A DNA stretch of 6,597 bases. It comes from Desulfobacterales bacterium CG23_combo_of_CG06-09_8_20_14_all_52_9. GTDB taxonomy: Bacteria; Desulfobacterota; Desulfobacteria; Desulfobacterales; UBA2156. The stretch is taken from assembly GCA_002771315.1 (NCBI GenBank), contig PCSF01000212.1, positions 48,656 through 55,252 of the forward strand. Direction: 5' to 3'. Made by a program: the position numbers and the translations under genes. The notes beneath the pieces are model-generated. The model ran no database searches. It worked only from the letters and a program-made list of their open reading frames with translations, and was not told the DNA's origin. Shown piece after piece: positions 1-5,277 of this stretch (position 1 is its first letter; each line of letters starts with the position of its first letter).

Positions 1-1
1 C

Positions 2-1141
2 GACGTCAACTTGGTGGCTTGCCTGGCTGCTGACCTCATCTCTCCGACCACGAAAAAACTAGCTCGTATTCGAAATGTGGATTTCGACAATTTCCATGAT
101 GCCTTGCGAGAAAAGGCCCCCCACATCGACACGATTATCAATCCCGAAATCGAGGTGGTCAAGACCATCGGTCTGCTCATGACCGTTCCGGGAGCCGTGG
201 ACGTGGGTGAACTGGTGGACGGTCGGGTAAAATTCGTAGGCATCCAGTTGGACAAAGGGGCCAAGCTGGCCGGAGCCAGGCTCACATCCATTTCTTCCGT
301 CGCAGGCAAAGGCAACCTTTTAATCGCAGCCATCATTCGAAAAGACACTCTCATCATTCCTACAGGGAAGGATACTCTCGAGCCGAATGACCTCGTATAT
401 TTTATCTGTGAGGACAGCAAGCTTCCGGAAATCCTGGAAGTTTTTGATAAGCGGGAAGAGCCTTTCCGACGGGTATTGATCGTAGGAGGCGGCCGCATCG
501 GTCTGCGGCTGGCAAAAATGATGGAAGATCAATCCATCTACACAAAAATTATCGAAAAAGACCCTTCCCGTTGCATCCAGTTAGCCGATAGCCTGAATAA
601 GACCGTCGTGCTCAATGGCGACGGCTCGGACCAGGAGCTTCTCCGCGAAGAAAATATCAAGGACATGGACCTGGTCATCACTTTAACCAACGACGAGGAG
701 ACCAACGTTCTTTCTTCTCTTCTTGCCAAACAGATGGGCATCCGAAAGACCATCACCAAAATCAGCAAATTCGGCTACCTTCCCCTTCTATCCACCATCG
801 GTATCGAACAAGTAGTCAGCCCACGCCTTTCCGCCGTCAATTCCATCCTCCGACACATCCGACGCGGCAAAGTCCTGGCGACCAAGTCCATCATGGGTGA
901 GCAGGCCGAGATCATGGAGGCCATTGCCCTGGAAACCTCCGATATCGTGGGGAAACCCTTGATGAAGATCGCCTTTCCGAGCGGCGCCATCGTTATCGGC
1001 ATCAGCCGAGGTGAAGGAAATTTCATCATTCCCTCCGGCGATAGTGTCATCGAACCCGGTGATCGGATCATCATCCTGGCCGACCGAAAGGCCATTCCAA
1101 AAATCGAAAAGATTTTGACCGTAAAACTGGAGTTCTTTTAA
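2..1141 (+). CDS. trkA: Trk potassium uptake regulatory subunit TrkA (5' end missing)
   Basis: This is the cytoplasmic NAD(H)-binding regulatory subunit that gates the TrkH potassium channel. The frame is open from base 2, so the true start lies left of the window. The first visible residues (DVNLVACLAADL) match the late part of the first Rossmann-type domain of this family, so the TTG at base 11 is not the real start. About 379 residues are visible against roughly 458 in E. coli TrkA, so some 75-80 are missing. Following the partial first RCK-N half come a first RCK-C domain (about visible residues 55-145), a second Rossmann fold with VGGGRIG (about 161-167) and the acidic residue of IIEKD (about 185) expected to contact the NAD ribose, then a second RCK-C domain (about 290-379). 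That two-fold N-C-N-C layout is typical of TrkA. It ends in TAA directly before the trkH ATG, which implies one transcript. Confidence 0.95.
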   Translation, partial: DVNLVACLAADLISPTTKKLARIRNVDFDNFHDALREKAPHIDTIINPEIEVVKTIGLLMTVPGAVDVGELVDGRVKFVGIQLDKGAKLAGARLTSISSVAGKGNLLIAAIIRKDTLIIPTGKDTLEPNDLVYFICEDSKLPEILEVFDKREEPFRRVLIVGGGRIGLRLAKMMEDQSIYTKIIEKDPSRCIQLADSLNKTVVLNGDGSDQELLREENIKDMDLVITLTNDEETNVLSSLLAKQMGIRKTITKISKFGYLPLLSTIGIEQVVSPRLSAVNSILRHIRRGKVLATKSIMGEQAEIMEAIALETSDIVGKPLMKIAFPSGAIVIGISRGEGNFIIPSGDSVIEPGDRIIILADRKAIPKIEKILTVKLEFF

Positions 1142-2590
1142 ATGCGCTGGCGCTACATTTTCAACGTGGTGAGCGTATTGACTTTTTATTTCGGGATGAG
1201 CATGATTTTTCCAGTCATCGTCAGCCTGATTTATAGGGATCAAAGTCTGTTGCCGCTCATCGAATCCATGCTTGCCACCCTGGCTTTCGGACTCACCCTC
1301 CACCTCATCAACCGCAGATTCCGCACGGAGATTATCAGCCAACGGGAAGGAATGGCCATCGTGGCCATAAGCTGGATAATGGTGAGCCTATTCGGCGCAC
1401 TCCCCTTTTTCCTCGACGGCATCCTCAACACCTTCACGGATGCATTTTTCGAATCCGTCTCCGGCTTCACCACCACGGGCGCTTCCGTCCTCACCAACAT
1501 CGAGGTCGTCTCCCAGAGCCTCCTCTTCTGGAGAAGTTTCATCCAATGGCTGGGGGGGATGGGAATCATCGTCCTGTCTCTGGCGATTCTCCCCTTTCTG
1601 GGAGTCGGTGGCATGCAGCTTTACAAAGCCGAAGTCCCGACCCCTGTGCCGGATAAGCTGAAGCCCCGGATCCGCGATACTGCCACGCTCCTTTGGAAAG
1701 TGTATGCCCTGATGTCATTGCTCCAGGTGGCGTTTCTGATGTTCGGAGGCATGAGCCTTTTTGACGCCCTGTGCCATACCTTCACCACTATGCCCACAGG
1801 CGGTTTTTCCACGAAAAATGCCTCCATCGCCCATTATCACAGCTTGTATTTAGAGATCGTCATCATCGTTTTCATGGTGCTTGCCGGGATCAACTTTTCG
1901 CTTCATTACCAGGTACTCAGAGGACGGCCCCTGGCCTTTTGGCGTGACTCCGAGTGTCGATTTTTCTTAATAAGCACCCTGCTCTTCACGGTCCTAGTGA
2001 GCCTGAACATATATCGAAGCCCTTACGAGAGAATAGGTGATGCGTTCCGATATGGATCATTCCAGGTGGTCTCTATTGTGACTACTACCGGTTTTGCCAC
2101 CGCCGACTATGAGAAATGGCCGGTCTTTTCCCAATTCGTCCTTCTGATCTTAATGTTCCTGGGAGCTTCGGCCGGATCCACCGGAGGAGGTGTAAAGAGC
2201 CTGCGCGTGATGCTTTTTTTAAAATATTGCGGGAGAGAACTTTTTTACCTGGTCCATCCCCGGGCGGTGGCCCATGTAAAGATTGGGGGCAAAGTCGTCC
2301 CCGAAGACGTCATCCGCAGCGTCATGGGTTTCCTAGGACTCTATGCCGGGATTTTTGTGTTAAGTAGCCTCCTATTGTCTGCTTTAGGGGTTGACCTCGT
2401 CACATCCATGGGAGCTACCGCAGCCACTTTAGGGAATGTCGGCCCCGGTTTGGGACTCGTCGGACCGGTGGACAACTTTGCAAACATCCCTTATCTGGGG
2501 AAGTGGCTTTTAAGCTGGTGCATGCTTTTAGGCAGGCTCGAGATCTACACCCTGATCATCTTTTTCGCCCCGGCTTTCTGGCGTAAATAG
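1142..2590 (+). CDS. trkH: Trk potassium channel subunit TrkH
   Basis: This is the integral inner-membrane, potassium-conducting subunit of the Trk system. At 482 residues it is nearly the same length as E. coli TrkH (483). Four selectivity-filter-like P-loop segments are visible: TTTGAS (110-115), TTMPTGGFS (215-223), TTTGFA (314-319) and TLGNVGPGLG (429-438). This is the fourfold pseudo-repeat of the SKT channel family. GSTGGGVKSLRV (345-356) is a typical TrkH stretch following the third filter and is linked in the family to the gating loop. Hydrophobic segments alternate with these loops throughout. The start is the ATG immediately after the trkA stop, with GGAG at 1129-1132 inside trkA giving a 9-nt spacing. 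The gene is complete and its frame intact. With TrkA gating and a membrane ion gradient it would import K+ for osmotic and pH balance. Confidence 0.97.
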   Translation: MRWRYIFNVVSVLTFYFGMSMIFPVIVSLIYRDQSLLPLIESMLATLAFGLTLHLINRRFRTEIISQREGMAIVAISWIMVSLFGALPFFLDGILNTFTDAFFESVSGFTTTGASVLTNIEVVSQSLLFWRSFIQWLGGMGIIVLSLAILPFLGVGGMQLYKAEVPTPVPDKLKPRIRDTATLLWKVYALMSLLQVAFLMFGGMSLFDALCHTFTTMPTGGFSTKNASIAHYHSLYLEIVIIVFMVLAGINFSLHYQVLRGRPLAFWRDSECRFFLISTLLFTVLVSLNIYRSPYERIGDAFRYGSFQVVSIVTTTGFATADYEKWPVFSQFVLLILMFLGASAGSTGGGVKSLRVMLFLKYCGRELFYLVHPRAVAHVKIGGKVVPEDVIRSVMGFLGLYAGIFVLSSLLLSALGVDLVTSMGATAATLGNVGPGLGLVGPVDNFANIPYLGKWLLSWCMLLGRLEIYTLIIFFAPAFWRK

Positions 2591-2610
2591 CATGCCGATT
2601 TAATATTCGA

Positions 2611-2639
2611 TTGACAATCAAGAAATAGCGATTTAAATT
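2611..2639 (+). promoter_or_regulatory. Putative sigma-70 promoter of the tRNA-Lys/tRNA-Glu unit
   Basis: TTGACA at 2611-2616 is a perfect -35 box. TAAATT at 2634-2639 is a partial -10 match after an ideal 17-nt spacer. Transcription would start near 2646, just before the first tRNA base at 2653. It lies in the short gap following the trkH stop, so the tRNAs need not depend on trk transcription. Confidence 0.65.
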
Positions 2640-2652
2640 TAGAACCTTTTGA

Positions 2653-2728
2653 GGGCCGTTAACTCAGGCGGTAGAGTATCTGCCTTTTAAGCAGAGAGTC
2701 GTTGGTTCGATTCCAACACGGCCCACCA
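2653..2728 (+). tRNA. tRNA-Lys (anticodon TTT)
   Basis: A full cloverleaf can be folded by eye. The acceptor stem GGGCCGT (2653-2659) pairs perfectly with ACGGCCC (2718-2724). The anticodon stem TCTGC/GCAGA encloses the loop CTTTTAA with anticodon TTT at 2686-2688. The T arm is GTTGG-TTCGATT-CCAAC. A discriminator A and an encoded CCA (2726-2728) follow. The anticodon reads AAA/AAG lysine codons. Confidence 0.97.
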
Positions 2729-2733
2729 TAGAC

Positions 2734-2811
2734 GTCCCCATCGTCTAGCCCGGTCCAGGACACCGGCCTTTCACGCCGGCAACAGGGGTTCAAATCCCCT
2801 TGGGGACGCCA
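2734..2811 (+). tRNA. tRNA-Glu (anticodon TTC), insertion target of the element
   Basis: The acceptor stem GTCCCCA (2734-2740) pairs perfectly with TGGGGAC (2801-2807), followed by discriminator G and encoded CCA (2809-2811). The anticodon stem CCGGC/GCCGG encloses the loop CTTTCAC with anticodon TTC at 2770-2772. The T arm is AGGGG-TTCAAAT-CCCCT (2784-2800). It lies only 5 nt after tRNA-Lys, so the two are probably processed from one transcript. A tyrosine recombinase gene ends 70 nt downstream, the usual arrangement when a tRNA 3' end serves as an integration site. The tRNA is intact, so the insertion would have preserved its sequence. Confidence 0.97.
2784..2811. other. Probable attachment-site core (attL) in the tRNA-Glu 3' end
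   Basis: Tyrosine recombinases of tRNA-borne elements usually recombine within the tRNA 3' half and leave a direct repeat of it at the far end. The T arm is itself an inverted repeat (AGGGG/CCCCT around a 7-nt loop), a shape suited to recombinase core sites. I found no second copy of this tRNA end elsewhere in the window, so the exact core limits and the other end cannot be seen. The call rests on position beside int. Confidence 0.45.
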
Positions 2812-2837
2812 ATAAAATCAATAGGTTAGATGAACAT

Positions 2838-2882
2838 GAAAAAGTCGCCTTTGGAGATGACGGCTCCAGAGACGGCTTTTTC
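2838..2882. terminator. Long hairpin, probable bidirectional terminator between tRNA-Glu and int
   Basis: Bases 2838-2856 pair with 2864-2882 in a 19-bp stem with one C/A mismatch and two G-T pairs, around a 7-nt loop (ATGACGG). The outer stem is GAAAAAG/CTTTTTC, so an A-run precedes it and a T-run closes it on either strand, the layout of a bidirectional intrinsic terminator. On the - strand it overlaps the int stop codon (2883-2881). It could end both the tRNA transcript and the int transcript. Confidence 0.75.
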
Positions 2883-3981
2883 ATTTCGTAAGACCTGCGA
2901 CTGCAATTTTTGGGGCAGGCTTCTTGAATTCCAGAACCTTGCCTTTTTCACGACTCAAATCCTCCAGGGCTTCCCGGACGCGCTCCATTCCGATGCTCTT
3001 CAGATATCGTTCCGTTGTACTCGGACTTTGATGACGCAGAATGGCTTGGATAACTCCCAGCTCATACCCTTTCTGAAAAAGGATAGATGCCGATAGATGC
3101 CGAATTGCATGGAATCCGAACTGCTTCACACCCGCCTTATCACACAGGCGTCTCATGAACTGTAATCGATATCTGAACGGCTCTCCATAGAACGCCTTGG
3201 TAGAATGGGGTTCATCCAAACACAGGAATACGTTTGGTTGGTCTTTTACCGGGCGATGTTCCCACCACCATCGAAGCGCGTCTCTCAATTCCCCTGTCAT
3301 GGGCAACCAATCGTATTCATAAGTGCCATCGGTCCTTTTACAGGTCCAGAGCCGTACCCTGTTGTTCGTAAAATCCACGTCATCCCACTTTAGCCGGAAA
3401 ATCTCACCCCTTCTGGCTGCAAGATACAAAAACGCCAACAGCATGACACGGTCTTGTCCCTCGGCAGCTTCAAACACTTTCCAGAAATCTTCTTCTGGGG
3501 GTACATATCGAGGGCTTCTGACCTCGGGCATTCTTTCGACCAAACAGGGATTCGGACCTGACAGAGGCGTCTTCATGTATTTCATCCCCCAATTCCATGC
3601 CGCCACAAGGTTCTTCCTGTCCTTATTCGCCGAGTATCCTGACCTTTCCTCCTTTTGTTTGACGACGTAACTCATGACATCGCCGGGTTTGAGTTTTGTC
3701 ACCGGAAGAGTCGGAGAGACATCTTTAAAGAAGCGCTGGAACACTTTCCGCTTCTCATCATAAGTGCCTTTAGAAAACCGTGGCTTGACAGAATCCAGAT
3801 AGGCAGACGCCCAATCACCCAAACAGACCGTGTCTATCTTCTTTACCCAATCTTCGACGGGTTTTCTCTGCATCCCGGATTCCCATGTCAGGGCTTCCTT
3901 CTTCGTCAAAAACACCTTCTCCAACCGCTTCCCATCCTTCCGCACTTGGGCTACCCATTTTTGTCCTCTTTTGTATGGCAT
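2881..3981 (-). CDS. int: Tyrosine recombinase / site-specific integrase
   Basis: This 366-residue protein would cut and join the element at its attachment sites through a phosphotyrosine intermediate. The catalytic set is visible: R190 with E193 in ARRGEI, a candidate beta-hairpin lysine K215, H291 and R294 in HAIRH, H317 in LRHQS, and the nucleophile Y326 in TTERYL. The N-terminus (about 1-40, starting MPYKRGQKWV) is basic and resembles an arm-site DNA-binding domain. Residues about 50-150 form a core-binding (SAM-like) domain. The catalytic domain spans about 160-335. The ATG has AAAGGAG 8 nt upstream. The start lies within the preceding HTH gene (167-nt overlap in another frame), which implies co-transcription. 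The gene points at the tRNA-Glu 3' end and its stop codon lies within the hairpin there. Length and motifs are complete, so it is probably active. Confidence 0.95.
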   Translation of the reverse strand: MPYKRGQKWVAQVRKDGKRLEKVFLTKKEALTWESGMQRKPVEDWVKKIDTVCLGDWASAYLDSVKPRFSKGTYDEKRKVFQRFFKDVSPTLPVTKLKPGDVMSYVVKQKEERSGYSANKDRKNLVAAWNWGMKYMKTPLSGPNPCLVERMPEVRSPRYVPPEEDFWKVFEAAEGQDRVMLLAFLYLAARRGEIFRLKWDDVDFTNNRVRLWTCKRTDGTYEYDWLPMTGELRDALRWWWEHRPVKDQPNVFLCLDEPHSTKAFYGEPFRYRLQFMRRLCDKAGVKQFGFHAIRHLSASILFQKGYELGVIQAILRHQSPSTTERYLKSIGMERVREALEDLSREKGKVLEFKKPAPKIAVAGLTK

Positions 3982-4138
3982 CGACTACACTCCTTTCAAA
4001 GAACAGATACTGGCGTCCCAAGCGCATTCCACCTAAATTCTTATAATGAACTCGAACCGTTTTTTCATCAAGACCTAAAAACGCTGCAACCTCTGAAACG
4101 CTCAACCTGTCTCCTAAATGATTTTTTAAAATTTCCAA
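3815..4138 (-). CDS. Small helix-turn-helix protein, excisionase-like
   Basis: This is probably a recombination directionality factor or element regulator; the role is inferred from its fold and its position before int. The product is 107 residues from a TTG start. Residues about 12-56 (from LSVSEVAAFLGL through EKTVRVHYKN to VVDAIQ) look like a MerR/Xis-type winged helix-turn-helix, with helix-turn-helix EVAAFLGLDEKTVR and a wing around LGRQYLFF. TTG at 4138 is preferred because GAGGTG (4151-4146) sits 7 nt upstream. Longer in-frame options (GTG 4153, GTG 4177, ATG 4273) lack a convincing ribosome site and would add unconvincing sequence. The last 55 or so residues lie over the int start in another frame. 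That tail may be nearly free of function, so its composition is constrained by int. A frameshift or earlier stop in the real gene cannot be excluded. Confidence 0.7.
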   Translation of the reverse strand: MEILKNHLGDRLSVSEVAAFLGLDEKTVRVHYKNLGGMRLGRQYLFFERSVVDAIQKRTKMGSPSAEGWEAVGEGVFDEEGSPDMGIRDAEKTRRRLGKEDRHGLFG

Positions 4139-4145
4139 TCTGATA

Positions 4146-4151
4146 CACCTC
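4146..4151 (-). promoter_or_regulatory. Ribosome binding site deciding the TTG start of the HTH gene
   Basis: GAGGTG on the - strand lies 7 nt before TTG at 4138-4136. No other candidate start of this frame has a comparable site, so it sets the start. Confidence 0.55.
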
Positions 4152-4184
4152 ACTTGATGTGGATTGTGCTGCTCCACAGCTTTT

Positions 4185-4203
4185 GGGGGTGAGGTGAACC
4201 CCC
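4185..4203. promoter_or_regulatory. GC-rich hairpin in the leader of the HTH/int genes
   Basis: GGGGGT (4185-4190) and ACCCCC (4198-4203) form a perfect 6-bp stem around a 7-nt loop. It lies 2 nt from a second inverted repeat and about 32 nt upstream of the HTH-gene ribosome site. No T-run follows it on either strand, so it does not look like a plain terminator. An attenuator, protein-binding site or chance are all possible. Confidence 0.35.
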
Positions 4204-4205
4204 TG

Positions 4206-4230
4206 CCAGTAAACGAGATTACTGGTAATC
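4206..4230. promoter_or_regulatory. Operator-like palindrome with an extra half-site
   Basis: GATTAC-TG-GTAATC at 4217-4230 is a 14-bp palindrome with perfect 6-bp arms. A further half-site, CCAGTAA at 4206-4212, pairs perfectly with TTACTGG at 4219-4225, so three related half-sites lie within 25 bp. This is the shape of a binding site for a dimeric or cooperating repressor. The window offers two candidates, the ribbon-helix-helix-like protein and the HTH protein. No good -35/-10 pair overlaps it that I can see, so a role in excision or in transcript control is also possible. Confidence 0.5.
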
Positions 4231-4321
4231 GAAGACGTATGAATGTTAGCCGGTATCCGCAATGCATCTTCACGGTTTCCGACGATGTCTTTAATTGGCT
4301 GGTATCTGGGAATGAACATCT

Positions 4322-4672
4322 TTAAATATCTCCGTCTGTTATGGTGATGTTGGGCTCAAAGTCCCTTGAGTTAAACTCCTGCCGAATTGTCTCCAGTTTG
4401 TGATTGAAATCGACTTCAGCAAGTTGGACCTTATCGTGATACAAAATTAAACTCATAAGGCGGCTTTCCAGTTCGTCATTCCTGAAAGGCTCTACGCTTC
4501 CGATTTTTTCTTTGTAACGTCTCACCCGAAATTCCAATGAACTCAAAAGGTTTTGAATCATTTCACCGATGGGCATTTTCACCTGCCCTGCTCGCCTTTT
4601 CAGCACTCCATGAACATCCGGATTCATTTTTATCTGGTATGCTTGGCTTCCTAGAGTACCTTTCCTCTTCAT
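4322..4672 (-). CDS. Ribbon-helix-helix-like small DNA-binding protein (putative)
   Basis: The 116-residue product begins with a basic stretch. Then comes a pattern like the Arc/CopG ribbon-helix-helix fold: a beta strand at about residues 11-16 (AYQIKMN), a helix at about 17-29 (PDVHGVLKRRAGQ), and a second helix at about 33-46 starting MPIGEMIQNLL. The rest (about 47-116) is charged and likely helical, with a polar tail; I recognise no family for it. By analogy it may repress or regulate the element, but that is inference. The ATG has AAGGAGG (4684-4678) 5 nt upstream, a near-ideal site. It is the first gene after the promoter at 4713-4740 and lies ahead of the HTH gene and int on the same strand, separated from the HTH gene by a leader of about 180 nt with hairpins. 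Confidence 0.75.
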   Translation of the reverse strand: MKRKGTLGSQAYQIKMNPDVHGVLKRRAGQVKMPIGEMIQNLLSSLEFRVRRYKEKIGSVEPFRNDELESRLMSLILYHDKVQLAEVDFNHKLETIRQEFNSRDFEPNITITDGDI

Positions 4673-4712
4673 TTCTTCCTCCTTATTTATATTTTTTAAA
4701 GTTATAAATGTG

Positions 4713-4740
4713 AATATAGGTATTAAAACATATTTGTCAA
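4713..4740 (-). promoter_or_regulatory. Strong sigma-70-like promoter of the RHH-HTH-int operon
   Basis: On the - strand TTGACA (4740-4735) is a perfect -35 box, and TATATT (4718-4713) is a good -10 box after a 16-nt spacer in AT-rich sequence. Transcription would start near 4706. That gives a short leader of about 34 nt carrying the AAGGAGG site of the gene starting at 4672. Confidence 0.75.
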
Positions 4741-4751
4741 TATATATTTGT
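4730..4751. repeat. Pair of 8-bp direct repeats ATATTTGT over the -35 region
   Basis: ATATTTGT occurs at 4730-4737 and 4744-4751, 14 bp start to start, and the first copy overlaps the -35 box at 4735-4740. Spaced direct repeats over a promoter are a common operator form for ribbon-helix-helix regulators. The surrounding AT-richness makes chance repeats likely. Confidence 0.35.
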
Positions 4752-4822
4752 TATTTTATTTAAAATATTTTTTAGACAGTTTATAATATCGCTTTAGCTA
4801 TTCGATATCTAACCCATTTTTA

Positions 4823-4987
4823 TCATGACCCATATTCATCGCCATATGCATCCCTGTCCCGAAAGTCTTCGGACCCTTTCTGTTTCCGTTCTTCCTCCAA
4901 TTCATCCTCGACAGCACCGATTAAGCCACCGATGAGAGCAAAATCCTCGATTCCGAATTCATCATCAAACCAATCGAAAAAGTCCAT
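4823..4987 (-). CDS. Small acidic protein of unknown function
   Basis: I do not recognise this family. From the ATG at 4987 the product is 54 residues. The start is MDFFDWFDDEFGIEDF, then a short Gly/Ala/Ile segment GLIGGLIGA-like in character (about residues 18-25, ALIGGLIGAV), then a charged, probably helical stretch rich in Glu, Lys and Arg, ending in acidic and Tyr-containing residues. It is strongly acidic overall, with no convincing signal peptide or membrane span. The ATG is chosen over a longer in-frame ATG at 5041 because AAGGAGG (4998-4992) lies 4 nt upstream, while the longer form would overlap the preceding gene. The upstream gene's TGA (5000-4998) overlaps this ribosome site, so the two are likely translationally coupled and may act together. 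Such small acidic proteins can be inhibitors or DNA mimics, but nothing here proves that. Confidence 0.7.
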   Translation of the reverse strand: MDFFDWFDDEFGIEDFALIGGLIGAVEDELEEERKQKGSEDFRDRDAYGDEYGS

Positions 4988-4997
4988 CTTTCCTCCT

Positions 4998-5189
4998 TCA
5001 ATAGCCGCACTGGGAGCAGATAATCTTGAATTTCCTCCCATTGTAAATCGTTATGTCATTACCCAGGTGGTGTCCGAACGTGACGTGGTGGCCACAATCG
5101 AGAAGATACTTTTTCCCGGTCAGCGTCTTTATCAGTATCTCTTTAAGGTGCTCTGAATCTTCATAAAGGACTTCCTTTTCTTTGGTCAT
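4998..5189 (-). CDS. Small Cys/His-rich, zinc-ribbon-like protein
   Basis: The product has 63 residues. The first 25 or so are charged and probably helical. The rest carries a putative metal site: C32 with H34 and H35 (DCGHH), H40 and H41 (GHHLGND), and a C-terminal C58-x-x-C61 pair in CSQCGY. This spacing suggests a single zinc-ribbon-like knuckle, probably binding nucleic acid or a protein partner. I recall similar tiny proteins ending in a CxxCGY motif in mobile-element contexts, but I assign no named family. The ATG at 5189 has AAGGGAGGG with an 8-nt spacer. Its stop overlaps the ribosome site of the acidic 54-residue gene. A hairpin lies just upstream and separates it from the DUF932 gene; no clear promoter of its own is visible, so read-through or a weak promoter must supply transcription. 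Confidence 0.8.
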   Translation of the reverse strand: MTKEKEVLYEDSEHLKEILIKTLTGKKYLLDCGHHVTFGHHLGNDITIYNGRKFKIICSQCGY

Positions 5190-5211
5190 GGAACTTACCC
5201 TCCCTTAAACG

Positions 5212-5255
5212 CAAGAAGCCCCCACAGTCCTGACAGGGACCATGAGGGCTTCTTG
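5212..5255. terminator. Terminator-like hairpin between the DUF932 gene and the small genes
   Basis: CAAGAAGCCC (5212-5221) and GGGCTTCTTG (5246-5255) form a perfect 10-bp stem. The 24-nt interior contains a second inner stem, GTCC (5227-5230) with GGAC (5237-5240). It starts 22 bases past the DUF932 stop on the - strand. The sequence following it on the - strand is CGTTTAAG, so the U-tract is short and termination may be partial. On the + strand it is followed by a T-rich run. Confidence 0.6.
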
Positions 5256-5277
5256 TTTGTGGTTCTTGTTTAGACGG

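Larger units (their letters stand above)
4685..4822. other. AT-rich intergenic control region
   Basis: This stretch of about 140 bases is strikingly richer in A and T than its neighbours and holds no credible reading frame. It contains the promoter at 4713-4740, two ATATTTGT copies and an imperfect run of A/T tracts. An inverted repeat (ATATCG/CGATAT around an 11-nt loop) lies near its right end, about 4786-4808, close to the stop of the acidic gene, but without a clear U-tract. It is most simply the promoter and operator region of the int operon. A helper role such as a replication or transfer start cannot be shown. Confidence 0.6.

Noticed and set aside
788..1342. A 184-codon - strand frame across the trkA/trkH junction
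   Set aside because: It is antisense to two well-supported genes and has no domain; a shadow of their codon pattern.
4139..4273. N-terminal extension of the HTH gene to the ATG at 4273 (152 residues)
   Set aside because: The added 45 residues carry the operator-like palindrome and the GC-rich hairpin, have no ribosome site and look non-coding. The TTG at 4138 has a well-placed GAGGTG.
4068..4319. An 83-codon - strand frame starting 2 nt after the RHH-gene stop (MFIPRYQPIKDIV...), with a weak GGAG 10 nt upstream
   Set aside because: It runs through both leader hairpins and then out of frame through the HTH gene. Its product resembles nothing I recognise, and the second half is a clear shadow of the HTH frame. 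Its first 45 or so codons could still be a leader peptide.
4988..5041. Longer start at 5041 for the acidic small protein (72 residues)
   Set aside because: It would overlap the upstream gene by 44 nt and lacks the strong AAGGAGG site found at the 4987 ATG.
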